Shown here one piece after another: positions 1 to 11,134 of a DNA stretch of 64,000 nucleotides (positions are counted from its first letter, which is position 1; the number at the start of each line of letters is the position of its first letter). The notes beneath the pieces were generated by a model. The model was not told the origin of the DNA. It saw only the letters and a program-made list of their open reading frames with translations, and did no database searches. Where the stretch lies: NCBI GenBank assembly GCA_029706075.1, contig JAINUG010000053.1, positions 496,001 through 560,000 of the forward strand, given 5' to 3'. The translations under genes and the position numbers were made by a program. The stretch is from Aldrovandia affinis. Taxonomy: Eukaryota; Chordata; Actinopteri; Notacanthiformes; Halosauridae.

Positions 1-1440
1 ATGTGAATCTTAAAGAGGGTCACGTTGACCAATATTCCACTCTTTTTTAAATTAAAGCATTGGAGAAGGTGACATGGGAGCTGTTTACAGTTTAGGCCAA
101 TTAGGCCTATACTCAGAGATTGTGCCTAAACAGAACATTTTTCTAGGACACCAGGGAACCCCCTCTTTGCAGTAAGTGCCAGTGCCATTTTGTTTTATTA
201 GCACAGGTCTAATGTATCATCCCAAAACAGAATCTCCTACCTCACAGTGTCCCTGTCACTATACTAGGGCATTCGATTTACACATTTGTCAAGAAGAAAG
301 GCTGCTCCCTGCTGGCCCAACACCACATATGGCAGCCACCTGGTTTTCTATTTTAAAAAATTATATTTTGTCAATATCATGAAAGCAACGGAAATTACTC
401 TAAACAGTCATCTAAGTAATGCAATCATTGTGCCACTATTGACATTACAAATATGACTGTGGACTGAAAGTTTAAGGGAGTTCAAGAAGAAAAAAAAATC
501 TGACTTCCTGGTCTCACTCTGACTAACTGCTTTGAGACAATGCCTTCATACTTACTAACTGAATCACAAAGAATATTTTCTTTGTTCACTTCTTTTATGA
601 GGAACATATGCTGTTATGCAATGGTTTGGCCATAATGAATTACTGTAATCCTGCTTTTCCAGCATGCAGATGGTCTAAATCACACAGAAGACAATATAAA
701 TGCATGTCTGAAAAATGCAAACGTATATAGTTTGTCACAACAAGTTCAAGCACCAAGGCAACGTTTTATCAAGGATTTATATAACCTCATGAATAAAATT
801 AAAGCATCAGACCCTACTCAACAAAAGAAAGAAAACATTAAATGGACAAGAGCTCCCAACATAACCACCACCACACATATATATATACATATGCAAGTAT
901 ATAATAAACCACCGCCACAACTGCACGGAAGGCCTACCTTGCCTCAGTAACGGTAAATTACTCATTTGGAAACTTGAACATAACTTGCAGAAACCCCCAA
1001 GTTTCATTCGGTAGCTAGCTACACGTCTCAGTACTCTCTCTCTCTCATCTCACAATGCCTTTCTTGTCTACATACGTTTGAATTATTTGGTAGTTTGTTA
1101 ATGTGTAGCTGTTGAGTGTAGCTGATCTGTAACAAGCTTGCTTGCTGCGTTCGTGTGCTTTAAGTGATTTATCGTAAATAAGTTTCCGACAGCCAGAAAC
1201 CGTTAGTGTGTGGCTCTTAGCCGTAATTACCGATTTAGTCCATTTTGAACTTTGAGTTTAAAAAAAAAGAAGCTTTTTTCGTGACTAATTGGAATGCGTT
1301 TTGGAAACTTACAATTATTTTCTCTGCTAGCATGACAGCAAACACATTGCAAATGCCACTCTCTGCTACGACGCGCATACGACACATATATTCAATAACT
1401 TCATCTGTAGGCTACGTAAAAATGAGACAGCTGAAAATCA
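1..1440. other. No gene recognised
   Basis: I see no exon, RNA gene or mobile-element end here. The DNA is AT-rich, with a short CT run near 1034-1047. The open frames are short and show no motif I recognise. Confidence 0.5.
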
Positions 1441-1479
1441 ATGTCTTGCCCATGCTCTTCCCTGTTCCCTCTGACCTAC

Positions 1480-1735
1480 TGGCACCCGAAAGCACGCAGC
1501 GCAACCGGATTAAACCTCTGAGCAGATATCCCCCGCCCCTCCACGGCGCTCTCCAAAGACGCAAGTGTCAATCACAACCACACAGCACAGTGGGAGGAAG
1601 AATCGCCGCTTCGGCGAATTGTCAAGCCGAATTTTAAAGGAACGGCGCAACGTACCCGTCTTCGGAAAGTGCAAAAAACGAGATACGAAATGTCTACGAA
1701 AACTCGAAAATATGCACGAGTCGGTTTTGTTTGCT
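1480..1735. promoter_or_regulatory. CpG-richer segment, possible promoter
   Basis: CpG dinucleotides are clearly denser here than in the surrounding AT-rich DNA, and a GC-box-like run (CCCCCGCCCCTCC) lies near 1530-1543. Vertebrate promoters often have this composition. No coding exon is attached to it that I can see, so the promoter reading is only an inference. Chance composition or an old repeat is equally possible. Confidence 0.25.
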
Positions 1736-2518
1736 AGGTTTCGGCTAGCTATATAGCTAACTAGTTAGCTTCTAAGTTTACTGTATGTTCCCTCCATGCG
1801 TTCAGAAAATTGCATTTTTTTTCTGGTGACTGCTAGAGCTAGCTAGACAACTAACTGGGTAACGTTAGCTAGTTGGGTTTACCAAAGTTAACATTCTGAC
1901 GTCAACTGTTGTGGGGAGCGTCGGGAGTAAATGAAACGACCGAGACCGTTACGAGCATGTACCTATAGTGATAAGACAGCTGGTTAATGTAGCTAGCCAG
2001 ATGCTGTTAACATATAATGTACACGCCACGTTGCAGGCTATTTTTCATTCGAAATAAAGCAACACCATAAAATAACAAAAACACATAACGTATGTCATAT
2101 TTAAGTTTATAGCCTCCATGTACAAATTCTTCCGGTCGATGAACGCAAACTATTTCATAACGCACATCCCCACCAGACCAAAGTTCTCAACTTGGCGGCT
2201 GGATTTCTTGCATCCGCTCTGGCTAGCTGGCTAAGTGGTCAGCAACGGATCGCCAGCTAGGTAGTGTTAGCTAACGTTATGAACGAACTGACAGGAACCA
2301 AGCACATTGGTGTAGTAAACCAAATAGATCAGATAAATGGACTTATTTTACACAGATGATCGATAATTGCATTGATTATTAGTTTGCCAGAAAGCAGAGT
2401 TTAGCTAGCGAGATACAACAAGTTAGCAAGTTAATTTAGCAAGGAAAGTGGGGTGAAATTGCTTCAGGATATTAGATAGCTATGGCTAACGTTAGCTAGA
2501 TAGCGAACTTGTAGCTTC
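1736..2518. repeat. GCTAGC / GTTAGCTAG-rich low-complexity DNA
   Basis: Short palindromic words (GCTAGC, TAGCTA, AACGTTAGCTAG) recur many times across this stretch, for example near 1745-1770, 1835-1880, 2218-2285 and 2400-2510. Such words are common in fish non-coding DNA and inside hAT derivatives. I found no terminal repeats that would make it a defined element. Confidence 0.4.
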
Positions 2519-2700
2519 ACTTACCTTTAGGATTTGCCTCCAATGCAGGACAGGAAAAGGAACAAGAAAGAGTTTTACTTCAATTTTAGTGTGGTTGCAT
2601 TTGTTTACAAAGTTGTGTGGAACTTAATACCCAATACGGCGACTACAGGGGGCAAGCTCTCCAAGATTTAAGTTTAAGCATTTCGCCATTTTTGCCTTTT
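2519..2700 (-). other. Possible non-coding first exon with splice donor
   Basis: Read on the minus strand, the sequence CCTAAAG/GTAAGTGA at 2531-2517 is a near-perfect vertebrate splice donor. The DNA upstream of it on that strand (about 2560-2700) is CpG-richer than average. This could be a 5' UTR exon of a minus-strand gene running out of the window to the left. No start codon or protein similarity supports it. Confidence 0.22.
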
Positions 2701-2770
2701 CCCGCGAAGCATTTACGTTTTAGCCCCGTCATAATTCAGGAAGTCAGATAGGTGCGTCTGTACATTACCG

Positions 2771-3921
2771 CTGTCAGCGATTGTACCTAACGTTAACCAA
2801 TAAACTGTCAGGTGTCCCAAAGTCTTTCAAAAAGTTTGCTAATAATTGAAAGCAGAGCTTGCAAGTTTTTTTTACTCGTATCAGTTTATTGTAATTATGT
2901 TGGTTACAATTCGAGTGGATTAAAAAATATATATACCTGCAATCCCAAATTACATCAGCACTATGGTGAAAAAATATTGATAATAATAACTGCTGAAGTA
3001 GCCTAGTAGTAATGATCGTAGTACTGTAGTAGTAGTAGCGAATACAGTACACCAAAGCGTACACTTAAAGCAGGAGGAATGGACTGCTATCATCACTACA
3101 TATATTGGGTTAAACTTCACAATGTCATCGCTTAATTTTATCTGCTCTTACGATCTTTATTTAGTTTTATCAAGTGTTAATTTGTTCCTTGTGGAAATGC
3201 GTGCATTTTAATTGGAAACAAAATAACTTTTAGGTCAGAACTGTTTACTGCGTCGAAAACAATTACATTGTGGACCAGGCCAGCTTCGCCTTTACCGAGT
3301 GCTTAGCGCATTTTTATTGCATAATTTTGACAAACTACACTGGAATACTGTAAATACTACCTGGAGAAATCTAGATTCCTCTTCAGCACATAATTGTACC
3401 AGCTTGTCAGACTGTAGCACACCTCATCTTTATTGTATAAATCATGGTGGGATGAGCTATTACAGGAGATCAACAATCCCTTCCAAACATCTAATACTTT
3501 GAAACAAGTGCTGTTTGTGATGTGTATGCTGATGCTGATATGTTGATCATGACTCATGCGTATGATGTGGTGCTGGCAGTACTAGCATGACTGTTAGGTT
3601 AAACCAGGCAATATAGCAAGCCAATCCAATTTATGATTTTTTAAAAATGTTTATGAAAATGAAGAACAACTGGAAAGCACAACACTAAAAACTGGTTAAA
3701 TCCAATAATTCCCACACTGTGTGCCATGGAATGTGCAAGGCTGTACAAATTGTTCAGTAGGATTATGTTTGTTCCTCTCAGGAGTAACTTTTATAGTCCA
3801 TTTTAGTCTATTTTAACTAATCTAATTAGCTTCTCCACATCAGTTTGACATTTAACACACTGTTTTCAGTGGCACTCTATTTTGAACGAAAAAAACTCAA
3901 AAAGTTTAGTTCTAAATGTTA
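2771..3921. other. No gene recognised
   Basis: AT-rich DNA with some TAG/TAC triplet runs near 3000-3035. I see no motif, element end or exon. Confidence 0.5.
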
Positions 3922-3929
3922 TCCAGATG

Positions 3930-5280
3930 CAGTGGCGGGCCGTGCATTTCACACCTAGGCCTTCAGTAGTGCTCCGTCTGAATCAATCCACCCCTCAATA
4001 ACTATTTTATGGCTATAAAAACCATCTTATTATGCAGAAATGCAGTATAAAGAGCCGTTGCATCGCAGATAGATAACTCGTGTAGCCAGAATAAATGCCT
4101 TTACTGAAGAAACAAACCCGGGGTGCACAAGTCTCCTTCTACTGCAGCTACAGCTGCGACACACATAAAAAAGCATCAATAATAACCTCATAAAATTGCA
4201 ATATTATTTAGGAAAATAGCAACATTTTACTCACTAAAAATCCGTATTATTTGTACACAAAATCCATCCTCCTTTCCTTCCTCAAAAAGAGTTAAATTAC
4301 TCTGTCGTACAGATTATCCGTGTGTTTCAGTTCCATCAAGAAGTCATTTTCTATCGCTCCGTTTCCCTGCGCACTTGCTCGCTCAGCTGTAGATCCACTC
4401 TGGTTTCCCCAAAAGTTTTGGAAAGCACCGTTGCTTGTAAGTGTCCGGCAGTGCTTTGGTATCTCGTTGCTGCCTTGGTTAGGCAAGTCAAATTTACAAA
4501 CCCAGTGTGGCTCCAAACCCCATGTCGATCAGTGGCAAATAACAAGCACTCCCAGCAATACAATTTGCAGTGTTCCTCGGAGCCTGTGAGCCAAGGGTAC
4601 CGCTCGTAGTTAGTGGACTGAAAGTGGCGGACAAATCCTTTTCCCGGTTGTGACAGGCTTGCTAGCTTCGGAGTTGCCCGACCTTTCTTAACGATGTCCA
4701 GCTTTTCTTGAAAAGTCTGTCTTGAAAATGGCTTTGACAATAAATCTGCAACTAAATCAATTTCTTCTCCTCCTTCAGCCATTGTGGGTTGACAAAACAG
4801 CTATTAAATCAACACAACTATATTTTTGCTCATGCAGCTCGCTACAGATGCAGTTTGCTGGCTCTGGCTAGTACACTCTCTGACTATCCAATCAAAGGGT
4901 GTGAATACGCTGACGTTACCGTATACCTGCTAGAGGGCCTTGGTGTCGCCAACTCAAAATCTGATTGGTTGAAGCAACAGTTTGATCGACACTTATTTTA
5001 TGCTACAGTGCCAGCAGAACTGATTGTGAAGGCCTCCAGGCAGATTTCTTTGACCCTGGCAACAAATGATGGGTGAAATGTGATTGGTTAAATGCTTTAA
5101 TATGAAAATACACGTCTGGAAGCAACGCAACCAGGGGAAAAGCTATGAAAGGAAGCGGACAGACCATTTGGAATTATTTAATAAGTATTCATGGACAAAA
5201 TATAATTAACATCAGTTTGTGATTCAGATATTTTTTAGGCCAGCAGAGAAGGCCTTGCAGGCCCTGACGGCAAACCACTG
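3930..5280 (-). mobile_element. hAT-superfamily DNA transposon, internally deleted
   Basis: The element starts CAGTGGCGGGCCGTGC and, read from the other side, CAGTGGTTTGCCGTCA, giving imperfect inverted ends. It is flanked by an exact 8-bp duplication, TCCAGATG, at 3922-3929 and 5281-5288. CAGTG termini and an 8-bp duplication are diagnostic of hAT elements. At 1351 bp it is far shorter than an autonomous hAT and carries only the first part of a transposase on the minus strand. The undamaged duplication suggests a fairly recent insertion. The ends are close to certain; placement in the ZMYM/TTF-finger hAT branch rests on the protein fragment. Confidence 0.88.
4351..4782 (-). pseudogene. hAT transposase N-terminal fragment (TTF-type zinc finger)
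   Basis: An open frame of 143 residues begins at the first Met on the minus strand inside the 3930-5280 element. Residues about 50-110 look like the TTF-type zinc finger of the ZMYM1/hAT family: a Tyr-Pro-Trp-Leu start, a Cys-x3-Cys-x2-Cys cluster before LLF, and a Trp-x4-Gly-Phe segment. This domain binds DNA in hAT transposases and in host genes derived from them. The frame stops at a point where the family normally continues into the catalytic RNase-H-like fold, which is absent, so the product could not transpose by itself. The break coincides with the internal deletion of the element. Confidence 0.7.
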
Positions 5281-5288
5281 TCCAGATG

Positions 5289-7125
5289 GTATCCTCCACA
5301 AACACATACACAGATACATCTTTCCACCTTTGTGAACCCACATTCTGTCACAAAAGACTTGATTAATTGAAATTAAGATAACTTTTGATTGAAATGCTGA
5401 CTAATAACCACTCAATATCTAGCTTTGGGTGTCTGTGAAGTTTAATATTAAGAGTGCTAATATATAAATGGCAAGTATTTTACTAAATTGTATTCTTATG
5501 AAAGCCATTTGATCACAGTCTTGATCATTGATCAGACATTTTCCTCATCGTGAACACGCCAGTATCAGATTTATTGGTTATCATAGGCATACTGTCATGC
5601 AAAGCCTAGGTTTTATTCTTCTGATGTCAGTCTACCATTTAAGCCATTTTCATTTGAGTTTAGGATTTATATTGTGCAAATACAAAGCATGGGTAGATCT
5701 CTCTCTGGTGAGGCTTGCTGTTTATCAGGCCTTTTTATGAAAACCTGTTTTGGCTACAGTGGCACTACAGTTACATGTAAGCTGTCGGATCAACTGCTGT
5801 ACCATTGTGCAAACGCAACAAAAGGGAAGAATAAAAAGGTTTTCCTTGCTCCTGCCAAGTGGCATGATAGTTGGGCTGGATGCTGAAAAAGCCACATAAC
5901 AGACACTGGCCATAAGAAATAGCCTTATAGTTATCTCTGAAAATAGCAGCACTAAGGCAGCATTTCTGTCAAATCTTGTTTTAAGTACACTATTGAAAGC
6001 TCCTGAAATCAATTTCATGAAATGTGAAATATGTTTGCAGATATGACATGATATTCCTTTAGTTGTATTAGAATGTTGGACCTTAGCCACAGTAAAAATG
6101 TCAAGTGCTGTGAATTAATTATTTAAGGTGCAATACTGAGTGGCAGAGGAAGGAAAAGATCAGCGAAATGCATCAAACAGTTTGAAACTTAATTTAACTC
6201 ATTTGACTGTTGCAGGTGACTGGAGGATAGTTCAACTGTCAATGATTGAAAAGGATGGTTGTTAACAATCAGTAATGAAACCTGCATATGCAGCAGGTCC
6301 ACGGGTACTGTATGGACTGTATTGTGAAACAGCTGCAGGGAGCAGTTTTGTGATTTTTGTCATCCACAGCCACAGATTTATCTCATACTTTTTCAGACAG
6401 AGTAGACTAGATCTAGACTAGGATGATATCCATGCAGTGTAACACGATGGGTAGTATTGAACACCAACAAAAAGACGGGGTACAGCAGGGTGGTGCACAT
6501 CAAGTCCTGGGTTCATAAATCAGACTCCTAAAGGGCAACAGTTCAGGGTTTCACACTTGATTTAACAACTGAATTATGTACTTCAATGGTCTACCCTCAT
6601 TTTGCAGTTCTGAGAATCTGACTTTTATAAAGCATGCTGGAACACCTGCTAGACTACTTCCCTTGGGAGTGGGGACCCCATTGGAAAGCCACACAGCTCT
6701 GTTTGGTAAGTATCATTGAGAATGAAAACTGGTAGGTACCTGTATAACTAAGAAACTGGGTAACACTGAGAATTGCAAAGTATCACAGATAAATCTGGCA
6801 AGCATCACTGGGAACATAATATGCCTTTGCAGACAATAGCATATAAACAGTGCAAATGTGAGCCTATACAAAATGCATATGAAAATACATACTAAGAATG
6901 TAGAATTTATGCGCATTGAAGCTGTTCTGGCGACTCGTGCTGGCCCAATGCCTTATTAAGACAATTTATACTGGTGTTTATTTTACTTTTACTAATGTGC
7001 AGTTACCTGTACATTTCTTTATTAAAAGAAGCATGATATCTTGTATGAGAATGCTAATCTTGCTGTGAACAAAACATTTGAACTGTGAAATCCATTTCAC
7101 AATATGCACTTCTTGCACTTTGCTT
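5289..7125. other. No gene recognised
   Basis: I see only AT-rich non-coding DNA. Open frames near 5528-5886 and 5725-6090 overlap on opposite strands and show no family motif. Confidence 0.5.
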
Positions 7126-7128
7126 AAA

Positions 7129-7162
<34 letters not shown>

Positions 7163-7164
7163 TA
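7126..7164. repeat. Poly(A) followed by TA dinucleotide run
   Basis: About 20 A residues run directly into about ten TA units. This may be the 3' end of an old retroposed sequence, but no element body can be recognised beside it. Confidence 0.8.
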
Positions 7165-7330
7165 CTGTATTTGAACAAGGAGGGATTATATTGTATATAC
7201 GATTACCTGAGAAACTAACTGTGACAGACATGGTGGCTAAGCTTTTACCTCTGAATCCCACAGTATAATAATTGCATTGCATTACAAGGCTTCATTTTCA
7301 GCATGAAGCTTACTAGTGTGACACAGCAGA

Positions 7331-7334
<4 letters not shown>

Positions 7335-7370
<36 letters not shown>
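7335..7370. repeat. (AC)n microsatellite
   Basis: Eighteen uninterrupted AC units, followed by an imperfect tail to about 7381. Confidence 0.95.
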
Positions 7371-7376
<6 letters not shown>

Positions 7377-7381
7377 ACTCG

Positions 7382-8493
7382 CACAGGGAGGGAGAGATAA
7401 TTGCATATTCTTTGTCTTATCAAATTCCACATTCAGCTTTCAACTCTGCTCAGGGTATAACTCATTTTTGGGAGAGAACGATACCCTGCTGTGTTTCTTC
7501 TTGGCTTATTTTTGTTTTGTTTTTGACATTGTTTTTGCTGGCATGTCCAACTGAATGTAATCTGCCGGAATCTGTTCTGGTTGTAATTGTGTTTTCTCAC
7601 AGAAATATGGCCTGAAATTCAAAGGGAGAGCTGGGAAGTGAAGCTCCTGGTGCTGGTTGTATTCCTGACAAGCCCAAGCTGTATTCCAGTCACCCTCTGC
7701 ACCAACAGCAATCTAATGTGCCAATTACTGTGCCAGAACATGTCCCATAGATGCCACCACTGGAAGTGTGAATATGGTGAGAGTAATTATAATGGGAAGG
7801 ACAATAATCATTTGTGCTGCTTGACACTTTTACACACAACCCCCATGCAGTTGATAGGGATGATGCAGGACATCAAGGGCAGAATGCTTTCCCCTTCTAT
7901 GTCTTCACAGAAGGCACCCAGTTCATAGTCATAGGGTTTCATTTTTACATGTTTAAGCATTTGAAAAGGCCAAACGGTGTGTTTCTCATGCGACAGAGAT
8001 TGTTTAGATTGGACACTCTGCTTTGATGAAATAATTCCTGCCAAACCCACTCCTAAAACCAAGCCAAAGGACACCACTCCAGCAGTGAATTGAAATCATC
8101 TGGATTTACAGCAGTTTAGTTTTCATTTTCTGTTATTGCATTTCAGAGATGAGTTGAATATATATTTTTAAAGGTGGATTTTGACAAACAAACAAAACTG
8201 CATTGTGTCTTTAGGTAACACATGAATCAGAAATAGGATAATATATTTAGTTTTTATTTTGCTTTGTGAAAAGTAACTGTATCAAATACTATTTATGTAT
8301 AGTAAAAAATATTTCAATATAGATCTCAAAGTAACTAATTTTTCAAAATATTTGAATACAGAGTTCAAAAAGTAATTATTCTTTCAAATCATTTGAAAGG
8401 TTAGAAGGTAACTACCTTCCTTAATTTACAATTAACTGTTTTAAACATGTTGACAAAGATAATCCATGAAATACATTTACTAAATACAAACCT
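7382..8493. other. No gene recognised
   Basis: Mostly AT-rich DNA. A stretch at about 7603-7776 lies between an acceptor-like TTTTCTCACAG and a donor-like GTGAGAGT, but its open frame shows no recognisable domain. From 8260 to 8480 there are several ATTTGAAA/TTTCAAAT words of the kind seen in hAT-derived MITEs. Confidence 0.45.
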
Positions 8494-8546
8494 GGGGTGC
8501 AATTTATGAAATGTATGAAACGCTAAACGTTTCATAAATGGCACCC
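8494..8546. repeat. Short perfect-stem inverted repeat
   Basis: GGGTGCAATTTATGAAA on the left pairs with TTTCATAAATGGCACCC on the right, with one mismatch and a loop of about 18 bases. It may be a fragment of a longer inverted-repeat element. No target duplication is visible. Confidence 0.6.
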
Positions 8547-8666
8547 ATAAGAGTTTATTTTCAAGACAAAGATGCACAAATCAAGTTGAATGTAAATAAA
8601 CTTTCTTTAAGTGCAGAGAGAAAGAAATTGTTATAAGCTGAAATCCTCCAGATGTGAATCTTTCAG

Positions 8667-8812
8667 GGCAAGGTATTTTTATTGTGAAAAAGTTGTGTGC
8701 ATGGTACAGAGAGCACTTCAGGGCATTTGAATTGAGCACATCAGCCATAAGAGAGGTTGTCCTGATTGAGCATGGGGAACCGGTTGATGACGATCTGTTG
8801 GCTGCCAATTTG
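8667..8812 (+). CDS. Possible isolated exon, unidentified
   Basis: An open frame of about 48 codons lies between an acceptor-like TTTCAG and a donor-like GTAGGA. The translation is balanced and polar (it contains AWYREHFRAF and IEHGEPVDDD) and looks more protein-like than nearby frames. I do not recognise a family. It lies about 1 kb upstream of the SAMD3-like blocks on the same strand and could belong to the same transcription unit, but the polypyrimidine tract is weak. Chance is a real alternative. Confidence 0.18.
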
Positions 8813-8846
8813 GTAGGAGCACTTCATATGGTGCCTTTGAAGAGAC

Positions 8847-9392
8847 ACATATCGTCACCGTCCTAAAATAATGGCCTAAGTCATTTTTTGAGGAAATCTC
8901 AAAATCTCTGAAAATCTCTTCATGATGCTGGCCACCACTGGTAAAATTGCCTACATCCCTAATTGAAAAGATCATGCTGTTCCTACCCCGGTAGTATAAT
9001 GGCCTACGTCAAGAGTGTGACTTAGGCCGTTTTATTTTTGCCTAAGTCACAAGACAATGTGACTTAGGCAATTTTACAAGCTTTCAAGATGGTGGCTGCT
9101 TACCTAAGTCACTTACTCCAGAAGTAATTTGGCCTAAGTCAGGTTTAAAATGGCCTAAGTCACAACGGCATGTTTGTAAATTGGCATGTTTGTCAAAAGT
9201 TATCTAATCCTCTTATGTTACATAATTGACAGACAGCGTTATTTGTATGTCAATAGTCATATATTGTCATAACCTTTTTGTGTGAAATGATTAATAAATA
9301 TCATATATTCTATATTTGGTTCAGCTTATTCAGTTTTTTGAAAAACTAGAAAATATGACTTAGGCCATTATTTTAAGAAGGTGACGATATGT
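8847..9392. mobile_element. Inverted-repeat MITE with internal GCCTAAGTC motifs
   Basis: The first 36 bases, starting ACATATCGTCACC, are repeated in inverted form at the right end (GGTGACGATATGT, ending 9392) with few mismatches. Inside, the word GCCTAAGTC or its complement recurs about nine times, near 8873, 9003, 9021, 9051, 9060, 9102, 9132, 9152 and 9357. There is no coding capacity. The size (546 bp), terminal repeats and subterminal motif clusters fit a non-autonomous DNA transposon whose transposase binds the repeated word. I see no clear target duplication, so the superfamily is undetermined. Confidence 0.7.
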
Positions 9393-9823
9393 TCAAGTGT
9401 AGCCAACATCAATTGGTTGGCTCTCAATTGTAAGTATTGTGTTGTGTAGACATGTGCCACTAACAGGTTTTTCACGTTATCGCTCAGCATATAATGTGTG
9501 CAGTACTAACAACGCCAATTATTGCTATTATCAACTCCACAAGCTTTACTTTAAATTTAATTATTTAAATTCAGACAACTAAACGCAGTAGAAGTCAATC
9601 AGATGTTTTATTGAGCGTAGCCACTAGCCACATGGAGGCAACTCCCCCCACCCCCGATGTGTTGCTTGTCCCCAAGTGTTGTGTGCATACTCATTAACTA
9701 CTTTGTATGTTCTTGTACTTGTTCTTGTACTTCCTGTGAAGTGTCAGATCTGTCTCCGACTTTTTTGGACAAACATTGTCTGTGTACTAAATTTTCCTCT
9801 GTGTTTTTTCCCTCACTTTATAG
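9393..9823. other. No gene recognised
   Basis: AT-rich DNA leading to a polypyrimidine tract and TATAG acceptor at 9800-9823. It is probably the intron or 5' flank of the following exon. Confidence 0.4.
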
Positions 9824-10107
9824 ACTGAAACAATGGCACAATGAGACAACCAGTGAGGCTGAGGATCATCCTGGGTGAAGCTGACTCCAGGAAACGGATA
9901 CTGCCATCAGGAGTACCAGATTCTGTTGATGACCTGTCTCTGGAGATTAAAGAAAGTTTTGGATTGGAGGGGGACATAAGGCTTCAATTCCAGGAAATCG
10001 TTTTTGGAAATGAGTTCCTTAACCTGACGACAACCTCAGAGATCCAAGACAAAGGAACCTTAAAAGTTATCTATTTGCCACAAGTGACACAAACAAGGAA
10101 GAACTAA
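9824..10107 (+). CDS. SAMD3-like family, N-terminal ubiquitin-like/PB1-like exon
   Basis: A pyrimidine-rich tract and TTTATAG acceptor precede this exon-like block. The frame chosen starts with Met at 9841 and runs 88 codons; an ATG nine bases upstream opens a frame of only three codons. The protein begins with a beta-strand-like VRLRIILGE, then ILPSGVPDSVDDL, an FGLEGDIRLQFQ segment and a DKGTLKVIY strand. This is the pattern I associate with the N-terminal domain of a large fish-specific family annotated as sterile alpha motif domain-containing 3-like. Its biochemical role is not known to me. The frame ends at TAA at 10105-10107, but in the real transcript it may splice out earlier. The related blocks lie 0.35 and 0.55 kb downstream. 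Confidence 0.5.
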
Positions 10108-10461
10108 AGTCTTGTTAAGTTGCAGCAGTACTGAAATGCATTGAGTATATAGCACTACAGTGTTCTATCTATTATGTCACATAAATTGCATTGTGGGTAG
10201 ATTTACAAAGTTTTGGCAGATTCTTGAGTTAAGTTTTTAAACTTTAAATATCCATATGTGTTTTCAAATAAATATGATCACAAACTTACTATGATATACT
10301 TAGGGGGTATTTGAGAGACGTGTCATCACTTTTGCAAGGTAAATTCGCTTGTGCCTACACTTTAAACATTACATGAATGCATAAAAGGTTTACTTGCTAT
10401 GTCTGTGTGAATGCTCTTCTGTGTCTGTACCAAATGTCTAATTTATTTTGTTCCCTGACAG

Positions 10462-10553
10462 AATGACACTATACACACCAGAGGAGAGTGCATCCATAAG
10501 TCACTGTGTGCCTATTTAAATGAGGACCATGAAAAACTTGTGGAAGAGTACAT
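10462..10553 (+). pseudogene. SAMD3-like family, penultimate exon-like block
   Basis: A TTCCCTGACAG acceptor precedes an open frame of 31 codons that contains CIHKSLCAYLNEDHEKLVEE, matching the '..YL.ED...L...Y' block that precedes the C-terminal domain in this family. The frame then meets TGA at 10551-10553, just before a donor-like GTAAAT. No donor I can place joins it in frame to the next block, so the gene may be disabled here. Confidence 0.4.
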
Positions 10554-10662
10554 TTGAAAGTAAATATGATCCCCCTTCATGCACATTTGTTCTTTTTCAA
10601 ACATTAAGGCATAGTTCATCCATGAAATTATTGCTTATTGATTGTCTCCTCTGAGTTATCAG

Positions 10663-10941
10663 GACACAGATACTACAAGTGCAGAGGCCATGGAGCAAAC
10701 TCTGATGGGGGTTTATGTCATCCTAAAGGAAGGCGTGGAGGTGGATGATGAACCTGACGACAGTCTGGGAAATGTTGCACTTGAATGCGCCGTGTTGTTT
10801 GGGCTCATATATGCCCTCAATCTCAGCTACCTGCAAGACCTGAAATGCACATTGAAAGTCCTGCAGAAAATTCGGATGAATTTAGATGGACAAAGACTGT
10901 TGCCTAAATTGCAAGCTCTGAACAATGATTTGCTTGAGTGA
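10663..10941 (+). CDS. SAMD3-like family, C-terminal exon
   Basis: The block starts right after a CTGAGTTATCAG acceptor and runs in one frame, from DTDTTSAEAMEQ to a TGA at 10939-10941. It contains the family's typical C-terminal pattern: a beta-rich VYVILKEG segment, then NVALECAVLFGLIYALNLSY and a basic/leucine-rich tail with QKIRMNLDGQRLLPKLQAL. The large central exons between the N-terminal and C-terminal parts are not visible in the 355 bp between blocks. Either this locus has lost them or it encodes a short form. The function of this C-terminal domain is unknown to me. Confidence 0.5.
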   Translation, partial: DTDTTSAEAMEQTLMGVYVILKEGVEVDDEPDDSLGNVALECAVLFGLIYALNLSYLQDLKCTLKVLQKIRMNLDGQRLLPKLQALNNDLLE

Positions 10942-11065
10942 GCACTTTCTCAAATGACTGACAATCCAGAAAATGGATTGTTAGTTTCTATTGCAGTATT
11001 ACTGAGAATAAGCTGTCCACTAATACTGTCAAGAGTTCATATTTGGTTGTGATGTTTTTCATATC

Positions 11066-11134
11066 ATTTACATTTACATTACATTTTAGGCATTTAGCAG
11101 ATGCTCTTATCCAGAGCGACTTACAAAGTTTACA
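11066..11134 (-). repeat. L2/SINE-type 3' tail
   Basis: Read on the minus strand this is TAAGTCGCTCTGGATAAGAG followed by CATCTGCTAAATG and a TGTAAATG-like end. It is the 3' tail found on the L2 copy ending at 25048 and on the SINEs at 52068 and 53575. No body is attached, so it is a strongly truncated insertion. Confidence 0.7.

Noticed and set aside
4320-4609. Two plus-strand open frames of about 90 codons inside the hAT element
   Set aside because: They lie antisense to the transposase fragment and have no recognisable motif; they are shadows of its codon structure.
7587-7776. Possible exon between TTTTCTCACAG and GTGAGAGT
   Set aside because: Splice-like ends are suggestive, but the 58-codon translation has no family resemblance and there are no partner exons nearby.
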